Source: Mycobacterium sp. SVM_VP21 (GTDB lineage: Bacteria; Actinomycetota; Actinomycetes; Mycobacteriales; Mycobacteriaceae). Taken from it: 64,000 nt of DNA. The translations under genes were made by a program, and so were the position numbers. Below the pieces are notes generated by a model, which was given only the letters and a program-made list of their open reading frames with translations, ran no database searches and was not told where the DNA came from. This document shows, piece by piece, positions 20,248 to 27,987 of this stretch; positions within the stretch are counted from its first letter, which is position 1, and each line of letters begins with the position of its first letter. The stretch is from assembly GCA_024758765.1 (NCBI GenBank), contig CP101406.1:2666001-2730000 (forward strand), read 5' to 3'.

Positions 20248-21269
20248 TGTGCAATCTCCTTCTGTTCCGCGATTTCGGGGCACTCCAGGGTCTGCGGGGC
20301 GAGATATTTAACCCGGCCCTCACCAAGGGGTGTCAACGCGCCGTCGCGCAGCTCGACCATCCCGTCACGCACACGCGCCTGGTAGCGGGGCAGCGGAGCG
20401 GCAGACGGTCCGCGCAGCACGGCACCGGTTTCCACGTCGAATTGCGAGCCGTGCCACGGGCACACGATCCGGCCGCGGTCGACCCAGCCGTCTTCCATCG
20501 GCGCGGCCAGGTGCGGGCAAAATCCGGCGAACGCCGAGACACTGTCGCCGTTGCGGCACAGCACCACCGCGACGCCGTCGACGTCGATGCGTTTGGGCTT
20601 CTTGCCGGCCGGGAGCTCCGCCTCCGGAAACACCGGTGTCCAGTGGTCGATGCGCAGCCGATCACCGGACTGGTCCATGCCGATTCCGGAGCCGAACACC
20701 AGCGCACCGCCCAGGAATCCGCTGGCAGAGGTGATGCCGTAGCCGACCGCACTGGTCACGATGCCCCGCAACTGCCGCCCGCGGCGCCGATCCCGCCAGG
20801 ACTGGACGTATAGACCCGTGGCGACGAGATTCAGCACGCCGTGCACCAGCCCGATACGCCGATCCTTGTCGTGAGTGTGCTGCCAGTCGGTCACTCCGGT
20901 AGCCGCAGAGGCGAAGTTGGCCGCAATTCCCAAACCCAGGGCGCGCTGGGCGAATCGTGACGCGTCAAGCACCTCCGTCGCGGACTTGCTCGGCAACAGA
21001 CTCAGCGCATCCAGGGCGACCGTCGTCCCAATGGCACCGGTGGTCAGCGATGCCAACGGCGGATGCACCGGATGTCCCAGCCACACACCGTTCAAGAAGT
21101 TGGTCACCCGGTTCCGTGCCCCACCAAAGGCGTTGAACCCGAAGCTCAATACGTTCTCCAGCCGGTAGCTGGGCCGATCCATCCATTCCTGTCGACCGAG
21201 AATCTCCAGCACTCGCCCGCCGACTCCGTGCGCCCGGCGTGCGGCGCCTCGCGCCCGTTGAACTGCCAT
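20244..21269 (-). CDS. Membrane DUF2231 protein fused to a Rieske [2Fe-2S] domain
   Basis: 341 residues. Residues about 60-190 form a four-helix DUF2231 membrane domain (GVWLGHPVHPPLASLTTGA and following helices). Residues about 210-320 form a Rieske ferredoxin with both ligand pairs, CPH (C251, H253) and CPWH (C270, H273). The arrangement suggests a membrane-bound electron carrier. It is coupled by ATGA overlap to the hemerythrin gene downstream, so it may feed electrons to that diiron protein or to a membrane oxidase. Substrate and partners are inferred only from the neighbourhood. Confidence 0.8.
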   Translation of the reverse strand: MAVQRARGAARRAHGVGGRVLEILGRQEWMDRPSYRLENVLSFGFNAFGGARNRVTNFLNGVWLGHPVHPPLASLTTGAIGTTVALDALSLLPSKSATEVLDASRFAQRALGLGIAANFASAATGVTDWQHTHDKDRRIGLVHGVLNLVATGLYVQSWRDRRRGRQLRGIVTSAVGYGITSASGFLGGALVFGSGIGMDQSGDRLRIDHWTPVFPEAELPAGKKPKRIDVDGVAVVLCRNGDSVSAFAGFCPHLAAPMEDGWVDRGRIVCPWHGSQFDVETGAVLRGPSAAPLPRYQARVRDGMVELRDGALTPLGEGRVKYLAPQTLECPEIAEQKEIAQ

Positions 21270-21754
21270 CCCGTCGGTCCTCCATCTGCCCCGGCTACGC
21301 CCTGTGTTGGGCCTCGTTTGCGGAGCTACATTCGGGAGCGTATCCGCAAGTACGATTCACTACAAGTAACGGATGACGATATTGCTGAATGAGCCCCAAC
21401 GCTCGAACCGTACCGGGTCGACCCCACGTGTCACGTCTATACGAAAGCTGTTATTTACCACTGTAATAGATTCCGGTTTCGTCGCCTTTCCGCGACTCGC
21501 GAGGCGGACCTGGCAACACCAAGGCAAGATTGCTGTGAATCGGATGGAAATGATCTACCTGCATGAAACGCACGTACAGCGAACCCCTAGATATCCGTAT
21601 TTGCGGATTTTCTACTTAGCTCGGAACCAGCCATCGACCTGGTGACTCCGGCCGCTGCGATCAGGTCGCAGTGATGTGTTACGGGCGTTCACAATTCGGT
21701 ATCAGTCCTCACACAAAGGTTGGCAACGCCGACATCCGCGCGGACTATGGAGTC
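21270..21754. other. 485-base intergenic region, clearly less GC-rich than its neighbours
   Basis: No credible gene. A 90-codon plus-strand frame at 21373-21645 has no ribosome site, mixed codon use and no recognisable domain. Small hairpins are ATCCG-TATTTG-CGGAT (about 21594-21609) and a perfect CTGCGA-TCAGG-TCGCAG (21655-21671). The region separates two divergent genes and could hold both promoters, a small RNA or decayed foreign DNA. Confidence 0.5.
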
Positions 21755-22057
21755 ATGCTAAGTATTCGCAAACTCGTGGGATCGATGTTCGTAGCGACAG
21801 CCGCCGCGGCAATCGCCGCAGCCCCGACAGGCGTGATGCTGATGACCGGCTCGGCGGGCACGCCCGGCCAGACCGCGGTCGCCCAACCGCACGGTTCCGG
21901 CGGCCCGGACGGCAACGGCGGAGGCGGCGGCTGTGGCCACGACGCCGGTTGGCAGGGCTGTGGCGGCTTTGTCCCCGGCCAGGGTGGTTTCGGCCACGGC
22001 TGCTTCAACGGCATCTGTGGTAGCTGGGACGGCGGCCGCGGGTGGTTCAGCGGCTAA
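21755..22057 (+). CDS. Small secreted Gly/Cys-rich protein
   Basis: 100 residues from ATG 21755. An N-terminal signal peptide (MLSIRKLVGSMFVATAAAAI, then an Ala-rich region) is followed by a mature part rich in Gly, with four Cys (GGGCGHDAGWQGCGG, then FGHGCFNGICG) and four Trp. Small exported proteins of this type are common in mycobacteria; none has a function I can name. The four cysteines could form two disulfides outside the cytoplasm. It is convergent with hemW, nine bases apart. It is not a PE_PGRS protein: there is no PE domain. Confidence 0.65.
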   Translation: MLSIRKLVGSMFVATAAAAIAAAPTGVMLMTGSAGTPGQTAVAQPHGSGGPDGNGGGGGCGHDAGWQGCGGFVPGQGGFGHGCFNGICGSWDGGRGWFSG

Positions 22058-22065
22058 ATCGCCAG

Positions 22066-23247
22066 CTAGCCCAGCAGCGACCGCACCACCGCGTCGGCCA
22101 GTAACCGGCCCCGGTCGGTCAACACCAGCCGCTCACCGTCGATGTTCAGAAGTCCATCGGCAACCGCGATCGCAGCACGCTCGCGCTCCTCGGCATCCAG
22201 ATCCGCCAGCGCCAGCCCGTCGCGCATCCGCAGTCGCAGCATGACGTCCTCGGTATGCCGATCGGCGTCGGAGAGCTCCTCGAAGTCGGCCACCGGCAGT
22301 GTGCTCTGCTCCAGCAGCTGCGCGTAGGTGTTGGGGTGCTTGACGTTCCACCAGCGCAGCGCGCCGTCATAGCTGTGCGCGCCCGGGCCCGCACCCCACC
22401 ATCGGCCGCCGTTCCAGTAGCCCAGGTTGTGCCGGCAGGCCGCGCCGGGCCGGCTCCAGTTGGATACCTCGTACCAGTCCATCCCCGCCGCCCGCAGCCG
22501 GGCGTCGACCAGCTCATAGCGATGCGCCGCCACATCGCCCTCGGGAGCGGGTAACTCCCCACGGCGCACCCGACGGGCCAGCGCAGTGCCGTCCTCCACG
22601 ATCAGGCTGTAGGCCGAGACGTGATCCACACCCGCCTCGAGCGCAGCGTCCACCGAACGCAGCAGATCGTCATCGGTCTCGCCGGGGGTGCCGTAGATCA
22701 GGTCGATGTTGAGGTGCTCGAAGCCGGCGGCACGCGCCTCGCGCGCCGCCGCCACCGGCCGGCCCGGCGAATGGATGCGGTCCAGGGTGGCCAGCACGCG
22801 CGGCGACACCGACTGCATGCCCAGCGACACCCGGGTGTAGCCGGCGGCGAGGATCGTCTCGAAGAACTCCGGCGACGTCGACTCGGGGTTCGCCTCGGTG
22901 GTGACCTCGGCGTCGTCGGCCAGCCCGAAGTGCTTACGCACTTGGTCGAGCACGCGCGCCAGCCGCGGCCCGCCCAGCAACGACGGCGTGCCGCCTCCGA
23001 CGAATACCGTGTCAGCCGGCTGGCGCCCCAGCCGGGCGGCGGCCAGTTCCAGTTCCTTGTCCAGCGCCGCCACCCAGGCATCGGGGTTTGCGCCGCCGAG
23101 CTCCGCCGGGGTGTAGGTGTTGAAGTCGCAGTAGCCGCACCGGGTGAAACAGAACGGCACGTGCACGTACACCCCGAACGGTCCGTCGTGGCCACGCTGG
23201 GCCGGCGCCACGTCGGGCAGCGCTACGGCAGTCGGGGTCGGGGTCAT
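22066..23247 (-). CDS. hemW: Radical SAM protein HemW (annotated hemN in M. tuberculosis)
   Basis: 393 residues. The radical SAM cluster motif is VHVPFCFTRCGYCDF: three cysteines followed by Phe where true HemN coproporphyrinogen dehydrogenase has a fourth Cys. That favours HemW, a heme-binding chaperone that inserts heme into respiratory enzymes, over the oxygen-independent coproporphyrinogen oxidase. Other blocks are FVGGGTPSLL, TTEANPES, RVSLGMQS, NIDLIYGTPGET and the C-terminal HemN domain. ATG 23247 fits the family length. Confidence 0.9.
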   Translation of the reverse strand: MTPTPTAVALPDVAPAQRGHDGPFGVYVHVPFCFTRCGYCDFNTYTPAELGGANPDAWVAALDKELELAAARLGRQPADTVFVGGGTPSLLGGPRLARVLDQVRKHFGLADDAEVTTEANPESTSPEFFETILAAGYTRVSLGMQSVSPRVLATLDRIHSPGRPVAAAREARAAGFEHLNIDLIYGTPGETDDDLLRSVDAALEAGVDHVSAYSLIVEDGTALARRVRRGELPAPEGDVAAHRYELVDARLRAAGMDWYEVSNWSRPGAACRHNLGYWNGGRWWGAGPGAHSYDGALRWWNVKHPNTYAQLLEQSTLPVADFEELSDADRHTEDVMLRLRMRDGLALADLDAEERERAAIAVADGLLNIDGERLVLTDRGRLLADAVVRSLLG

Positions 23248-23297
23248 GAGGCCCGATCATCCCACGGCGTCGCGGGCGGCGCTGTCTGTCTTCGGCC

Positions 23298-23696
23298 TCA
23301 CTCGGCCTGCGCTTCGAGCCCCTCGGCTTCCTGGTACAGCGCCGTCAGATACTGCGTCAGCGAACCGACCGGGGCGGCTGCACTGGCGGCATCACCGCGG
23401 GACGCACATGCCGGCCACGCTCCGGGCCCACGGCTGGCCATGATGCGTTTGGCGACGGCGATCTGCTGCTCCGGGCTGGCCTGCGACGGCAATCCGACTC
23501 CACCGTTGGCATCCCAGGTCGCGGCGCTGATCTGCAGGCCGCCGTAGTCGCCGTTGCCAGTGTCGGCCGACCAGTTCCCGCCGGACTCGCACAGGGCGAT
23601 GGCGTCCCAGTCGATCGGGTCGGCGCTGGCCGCGCCGGACAATTCGGCGGCGCCGACCAGCAGCACGCCGGCCGTCAGCGCTGTGAATTTCCTCAT
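23298..23696 (-). CDS. Resuscitation-promoting factor (RpfD/RpfE type)
   Basis: 132 residues. A signal peptide (about 1-26, cleavage after ASA) leads into one Rpf lysozyme-like domain: WDAIALCESGGNW with the catalytic Glu, GDYGGLQIS, a disulfide pair (Cys in ALCES and in WPACASRG), and a short helical tail. Rpf proteins cleave peptidoglycan and promote exit from dormancy. Position between hemW and the Mce-associated-like gene corresponds to rpfD in M. tuberculosis. ATG overlaps the upstream gene stop (ATGA). Confidence 0.88.
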   Translation of the reverse strand: MRKFTALTAGVLLVGAAELSGAASADPIDWDAIALCESGGNWSADTGNGDYGGLQISAATWDANGGVGLPSQASPEQQIAVAKRIMASRGPGAWPACASRGDAASAAAPVGSLTQYLTALYQEAEGLEAQAE

Positions 23697-24232
23697 ACCA
23701 ACTCCACGTTGCTGGCCAGCCAGCGGCCGTCGACCTTGTCCATGGTCATCCGGATCCGGCTGTGGTCGAGCACGGGTTCGGGGTTGTCGGCGTTCCGCAC
23801 CGCCTGGTCGACCAGCAGCACCACCACGGCGTGGTTGCGGTCGGCGGATTTGAGCACCGCCTCGGCGACGTGTCCGCGCGCCGTCGCCCGGTTGTCGATC
23901 AGTTGCTGACGCAACCGCACGCTGGAACGGGTGTGCATGGTCCGAAACTGGCCGGTCGATCCGTCGGTGATCTCGGCGAAATTGCGATCGATGTTGTCGG
24001 CGTCGATATTGCTCAGCCGCAAGACATATGCCTCGGCAGCCTCCAGGGCCTGCTCACCGGCGACGTGGGTTTGGTAGTGCTGGACGGCCAGCCATCCGCC
24101 GCAACCGACGGTGGCCGTCAGCGTCGCCACGGCCAGCCAGCGACGCAGCCGGGAAAGGCCGCTCGGCCCCGGTGGCGGGTCGGCCGCCGGCAATGGTTCC
24201 CACTCCGGTTCCCATCCGAAATCGATACTCAC
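23693..24232 (-). CDS. Mce-associated-like membrane protein (Rv2390c-type)
   Basis: 179 residues. A Pro-rich cytoplasmic N-terminus (1-28), one transmembrane helix (about 30-50) and an extracytoplasmic domain with the fold signature of Mce-associated/VirB8-like proteins (FRTMHTRSSVRLRQQLIDN, HAVVVLLVDQAVRN, RIRMTMDKVDGRWLASNVE). It is coupled to the rpf gene by a four-base overlap, so the two are co-expressed at the cell envelope. Function unknown. Confidence 0.75.
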   Translation of the reverse strand: MSIDFGWEPEWEPLPAADPPPGPSGLSRLRRWLAVATLTATVGCGGWLAVQHYQTHVAGEQALEAAEAYVLRLSNIDADNIDRNFAEITDGSTGQFRTMHTRSSVRLRQQLIDNRATARGHVAEAVLKSADRNHAVVVLLVDQAVRNADNPEPVLDHSRIRMTMDKVDGRWLASNVELV

Positions 24233-24411
24233 CTATCCCACCCGCCTTCCGATCGGCTGTTCGTCTGCGGTGGTCCGCGCCGGGGTGCGTCACCCCCGAG
24301 CCGATCCGATCCGCTCCCCCGGCCCGACCGCCGTAGCATCGAGCCCCAGATGAGTTTTGCTCACGCTGATCACAACTTTGCGCCGGTAAGGAAGATTTTT
24401 GGCATCCATGG

Positions 24412-24417
24412 CATAAT
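24412..24417 (+). promoter_or_regulatory. -10 element of the sirA operon leader
   Basis: CATAAT ends seven bases before the GTG of the short leader ORF at 24425. This is the spacing of a leaderless mycobacterial transcript that starts at the first base of the GTG. Confidence 0.6.
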
Positions 24418-24424
24418 CGGTGCT

Positions 24425-24520
24425 GTGACCGCCGCCTATTGCACCTCGTCCGGGGTTGCCTTGGTGGCTCGGCGGCATATCGATTTCAAGCGTGTTTGCA
24501 GCTGTCGCTGTCTGCCTTGA
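24425..24520 (+). CDS. Leaderless cysteine-rich leader peptide (attenuator) upstream of sirA-cysH
   Basis: 31 codons from GTG to TGA, ending RRHIDFKRVCSCRCLP: three Cys codons within five near the 3' end, and one earlier. It sits 116 bases before sirA with a -10 element seven bases upstream and no ribosome site. In mycobacteria, leaderless polycysteine short ORFs are known to act as cysteine-responsive attenuators of downstream sulfur genes: ribosomes stalled at Cys codons when cysteine is scarce free the downstream ribosome site. The sequence here fits that class closely. It was found by reading the frame, not by a search. Confidence 0.85.
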   Translation: MTAAYCTSSGVALVARRHIDFKRVCSCRCLP

Positions 24521-24615
24521 TGTCGTAGAACCGCCCACCTGTACTTTCCAGCTGGCCGCCGGATCTGCGCCGCCGCCGGAGACAGTCGCCGGTGAACCGC
24601 GCTCAATCCCGCCGG

Positions 24616-24631
24616 CTCCTCATTCAAGGAG
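24616..24631 (+). promoter_or_regulatory. Hairpin that can sequester the sirA ribosome-binding site
   Basis: CTCCT (24616-24620), loop CATTCA, AGGAG (24627-24631). The right arm is the sirA Shine-Dalgarno sequence, five bases before ATG 24637. This is the anti-Shine-Dalgarno arm expected of a translational attenuator controlled by the cysteine-rich leader ORF. Confidence 0.65.
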
Positions 24632-24636
24632 ATTCG

Positions 24637-26316
24637 ATGACCGCCACTCCTACTGCTCCCCCGAGCCGGGCCAAGCGCAGTGAGGCCCAGTGGGCGCTCG
24701 GCGAGACCGAACCGGTCAACCCCAACGAGCAGTTCAAGCAGGAAGACCCCGCACTGAACGTGCAGGCCCGGATCTTGGATGTGTACTCCAAGGAGGGGTT
24801 CGACGCCATCACCAAAGACGACCTGCGCGGGCGTTTCCGCTGGATGGGCCTCTACACCCAGCGCGAGCAGGGCTACGACGGCACCTTCACCGGCGACGAG
24901 AACGCCGATCTGCTGGAGGCCAAGTACTTCATGATGCGGGTGCGCTGCGACGGCAAGGCACTGTCGGCCGCCGCCATGCGGACGCTGGGTCAGATCTCCG
25001 TGGACTTCGCCCGCAACACCGCCGACATCTCCGACCGCCAGAACGTGCAGTACCACTGGATCGAGATCGAGAAGGTGCCGGAGATCTGGGACCGGCTGGC
25101 CGAAGTCGGCCTGCAGACCATCGAAGCCTGCGGCGACTGCCCGCGCGCCATGCTCGGTTCCCCGCTGGCCGGCGAATCCCTCGACGAGGTCCTCGACCCG
25201 TCGCCCGCCCTCGACGAGATCATCCGCCGCTACATCGGCAACCCGGAATTCGCCAACCTGCCGCGCAAGTTCAAGACCGCCGTATCCGGCCTGCAGGACG
25301 TCGCCCACGAGGTCAACGACATCTCCTTCATCGGCGTCAACCACCCCGAGCACGGGCCCGGCCTGGACCTGTGGGTCGGCGGCGGATTGTCGACCAACCC
25401 GATGCTGGCTCAGCGGCTCGGCGCCTGGGTGCCGCTGGACGAGGTGCCCGACGTCTGGGAAGCCGTCACCAGCTTGTACCGCGATTACGGTTACCGCCGG
25501 CTGCGGTCCAAGGCCCGGCTGAAGTTCCTGGTCAAGGACTGGGGCGTCGAGAAATTCCGGGAAGTTCTCGAAACCGAGTACCTCAAGCGCCCCCTGATCG
25601 ACGGCCCGGCCCCCGCCAAGCCCACCGCCCCCATCGACCACGTCGGAGTCCAGCGCACCCGCAACGGCCTCAACGCGGTCGGGGTGGCACCGATCTCCGG
25701 ACGAGTCAGCGGCCAGACACTGGTCAAGGTTGCCGAGCTGATGGAACAGGTCGGCACCGACCGCGCGCGTTTCACCACGCACCAGAAGCTGCTCATCCTC
25801 GACGTCCCCGACGAGAAGCTCGATGGCCTGCTCGCCGGGCTGGATGAGCTGGGCCTCCCTGCCAACCCGTCGGCGTGGCGGCGCAATCTGATGGCCTGCA
25901 CCGGCCTGGAGTTCTGCAAGCTGTCGTTCGTCGAGACCCGGGTGCGGGCCCAGAGCCTGGTTCCCGAACTCGAGCAACGACTCGACGATCTCAACGCCGT
26001 GCTGGACGTGCCGGTCACGGTCAACATCAACGGGTGCCCGAACTCGTGCGCTCGTATCCAGGTGGCTGACATCGGGTTCAAGGGCCAGATGATCGACGAC
26101 GGCGAGGGTAATTCGGTCCCCGGCTTCCAGGTGCACCTCGGCGGCAGCCTGGGCGCCGACAGCGGGTTCGGCCGCAAGCTGCGCCAGCACAAGGTCTACA
26201 GCGATGAACTCGGCGACTACATCGAGCGGGTGGTGCGCAACTTCATCAAACAGCGCAGCGCCGGTGAGCGTTTCGCCCAGTGGGCGGTGCGTGCCGAAGA
26301 AGACGATCTGCGATGA
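24637..26316 (+). CDS. sirA: Ferredoxin-dependent sulfite reductase SirA (NirA)
   Basis: 559 residues. Reduces sulfite to sulfide with six electrons using siroheme and a [4Fe-4S] cluster. The cluster/siroheme ligands are the Cys in CTGLEFC and CPNSC. The Tyr-Cys pair cross-linked in the M. tuberculosis enzyme appears present (Tyr in MGLYTQ, Cys in EACGDCPR). The two-fold ferredoxin-like half domains are complete. ATG 24637 has AAGGAG five bases before it. It overlaps cysH by ATGA. The upstream leader ORF and hairpin predict induction under cysteine shortage. Confidence 0.95.
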   Translation: MTATPTAPPSRAKRSEAQWALGETEPVNPNEQFKQEDPALNVQARILDVYSKEGFDAITKDDLRGRFRWMGLYTQREQGYDGTFTGDENADLLEAKYFMMRVRCDGKALSAAAMRTLGQISVDFARNTADISDRQNVQYHWIEIEKVPEIWDRLAEVGLQTIEACGDCPRAMLGSPLAGESLDEVLDPSPALDEIIRRYIGNPEFANLPRKFKTAVSGLQDVAHEVNDISFIGVNHPEHGPGLDLWVGGGLSTNPMLAQRLGAWVPLDEVPDVWEAVTSLYRDYGYRRLRSKARLKFLVKDWGVEKFREVLETEYLKRPLIDGPAPAKPTAPIDHVGVQRTRNGLNAVGVAPISGRVSGQTLVKVAELMEQVGTDRARFTTHQKLLILDVPDEKLDGLLAGLDELGLPANPSAWRRNLMACTGLEFCKLSFVETRVRAQSLVPELEQRLDDLNAVLDVPVTVNINGCPNSCARIQVADIGFKGQMIDDGEGNSVPGFQVHLGGSLGADSGFGRKLRQHKVYSDELGDYIERVVRNFIKQRSAGERFAQWAVRAEEDDLR

Positions 26317-27047
26317 GGCCGCACAGCGAAGCGGAGTTGCGTGAGCTGGCCGCCAAGGGCGCGGCCGAGCTCGACGGTGCCAGCGCCACCGAGCTGCTGG
26401 AGTGGACGGATGCGAACTTCCGCGGGGTGAACGGGCTCGACGCTTCAGGGGCCTCCTGCAACTACGTGGTGGCCTCCAACATGGCCGACGCGGTGCTGGT
26501 GGATCTGGCGGCCAAAGTCCGCGCCGGAGTTCCGGTGCTGTTCCTCGACACCGGCTACCACTTCGCCGAGACCATCGGCACCCGCGACGCGGTGGAGGCG
26601 ATGTACGACATCGCGTTGGTCAACGTCACCCCGGAGCAGACCGTGGCGGAGCAGGACGCTGCCCACGGCAAGGACCTGTTCGGATCCAATCCGGCACTGT
26701 GCTGCCGACTGCGCAAGGTCGAGCCGCTGTCCCGCACGCTGCGCAACTACTCGGCGTGGGTCACCGGCTTGCGTCGGGTGGAAGCGCCGACGCGCGCCAA
26801 TGCACCGCTGATCAGCTTCGACGAGCAGTTCGGCCTGGTGAAGATCAACCCGATCGCGGCGTGGTCCGACGAGGAGTTCGACGCATACATCGTCGCCAAC
26901 AACGTGCTGGTCAACCCGCTGATCGATGAAGGCTACCCGTCGATCGGCTGCGCGCCGTGCACGATCAAGCCGGCGGCCGGCGCCGATCCGCGCAGCGGAC
27001 GCTGGGCCGGCCTGGCCAAGACCGAATGCGGGCTTCACGCCTCGTGA
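26313..27047 (+). CDS. cysH: Adenylyl-sulfate (APS) reductase CysH
   Basis: 244 residues. Reduces APS to sulfite with thioredoxin. The [4Fe-4S] ligands of the APS-type enzyme are present (Cys pair in NPALCCRLRK, CxxC in IGCAPCTIKP), as is the C-terminal catalytic Cys in KTECGLH; these distinguish it from cluster-free PAPS reductases. The substrate-loop motif is LFLDTGYHFAET. It starts within the sirA stop (ATGA) and overlaps the next gene (GTGA). Confidence 0.95.
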   Translation: MRPHSEAELRELAAKGAAELDGASATELLEWTDANFRGVNGLDASGASCNYVVASNMADAVLVDLAAKVRAGVPVLFLDTGYHFAETIGTRDAVEAMYDIALVNVTPEQTVAEQDAAHGKDLFGSNPALCCRLRKVEPLSRTLRNYSAWVTGLRRVEAPTRANAPLISFDEQFGLVKINPIAAWSDEEFDAYIVANNVLVNPLIDEGYPSIGCAPCTIKPAAGADPRSGRWAGLAKTECGLHAS

Positions 27048-27772
27048 CCACCACGCTGGTGCTGACCGCACACGGCAGCCGGGATCCGCGCGCGGCGGCC
27101 AACACCCGTGCGATCGCCGGGCACCTGCGCCGGGTGGCGCCCGAGTACGCCGTACGGGTGGCGTTCTGCGAACACAGCACCCCGAACCTGCGCGATGTGC
27201 TGCGCGAGACCAGGGGCAACGCCGGCGGCGACACCGTCGTCGTCCCCCTGCTGTTGGCCAGCGCCTACCACGCCCGCGTCGATATTCCGGCGATGATCAC
27301 GGAGTCCGGCGTCGCCGTGCGGGTCGCTCTGACGCTGGGCGAGGACAGCCGCCTGGTGCAGGTTCTCGGTGAACGCCTGTCGAGCGCCGGCGCCTCGCGA
27401 TTCGACCCCGAGCTGGGCGTGGTGGTGGTCGCGGTGGGCTCGTCGCGACCGGCGGCCAACGCGCAGACCGCCACGATCGCAGCCCCGCTGTCTCGCGGAA
27501 CACGTTGGGCCGGCGTGGAAGTCGCCTTCGCCACTGAAGGTCCTCAGCCGTCGATTCCCGAAGCCGTCGAACGGTTGCGGGCACGCGGTGCCACCAAGCT
27601 GATGATCGCCCCGTGGTTTTTGGCCCACGGCAGAATCACCGACCGGGTCACCGCCTACGCCGCACAGGCGGGAATCCCGATAGCCGAGCCGCTCGGCGCG
27701 CACCGCCTGGTGGCCGCGACCGTGCTGGACAGAATGGAGACGGCGCTGGCCGCCAACGGACTGGCTGCCTGA
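27044..27772 (+). CDS. Sirohydrochlorin ferrochelatase-type protein (CbiX/SirB family)
   Basis: 242 residues, two CbiX-like half domains. The metal-binding His is in LTAHGSRDPR and a second His cluster in FLAHGRITDRV. The family inserts iron into sirohydrochlorin to make siroheme, the cofactor of SirA, which fits third place in the sirA-cysH operon. The GTG start at 27044 overlaps the cysH stop. Cobalt chelation cannot be excluded from sequence alone, but context favours iron. Confidence 0.85.
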   Translation: MTTTLVLTAHGSRDPRAAANTRAIAGHLRRVAPEYAVRVAFCEHSTPNLRDVLRETRGNAGGDTVVVPLLLASAYHARVDIPAMITESGVAVRVALTLGEDSRLVQVLGERLSSAGASRFDPELGVVVVAVGSSRPAANAQTATIAAPLSRGTRWAGVEVAFATEGPQPSIPEAVERLRARGATKLMIAPWFLAHGRITDRVTAYAAQAGIPIAEPLGAHRLVAATVLDRMETALAANGLAA

Positions 27773-27955
27773 CTCGCGCCGATGGCCTACGTGCCGGTCA
27801 CGGCGCGTGCGAGCCCTACCAGGTCGCGCGCCGAACTAATCGCAGCCGAAACGGGGCACGCCAGTCCGCCGCGGCGGCAATCGCCGGATGGCGGATCTGC
27901 CAGGCCGGACGTGGTGAAACCCGTCACAGCGCTCATCGCCACCCTTCACCTTTAG

Positions 27956-27974
27956 TATGGTTAGCCTAACCTAC
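27956..27974. promoter_or_regulatory. Strong IdeR-like iron box upstream of the FhuF-like/diflavin reductase pair
   Basis: TATGGTTAGCCTAACCTAC matches the degenerate IdeR consensus at 17 of 19 positions, the best in the window. It ends 13 bases before the GTG at 27988. The preceding 180 bases after the ferrochelatase gene hold nothing else recognisable. Confidence 0.88.
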
Positions 27975-27987
27975 GTAAGGAGCTTGG

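Noticed and set aside
21373-21645. A 90-codon plus-strand open frame in the low-GC gap
   Set aside because: No ribosome site, no domain or signal peptide, composition unlike neighbouring genes; not supported as a gene.
21755-22057. PE_PGRS protein
   Set aside because: Gly-rich but lacks the PE domain, has a signal peptide and four Cys, and is only 100 residues.
22066-23247. HemN coproporphyrinogen III dehydrogenase
   Set aside because: The fourth cysteine of the HemN motif is replaced by Phe; HemW fits better.
24436-26190. A 584-codon minus-strand open frame across sirA
   Set aside because: It lies wholly antisense to a well-supported sulfite reductase, has no domain signature and is a high-GC shadow frame.
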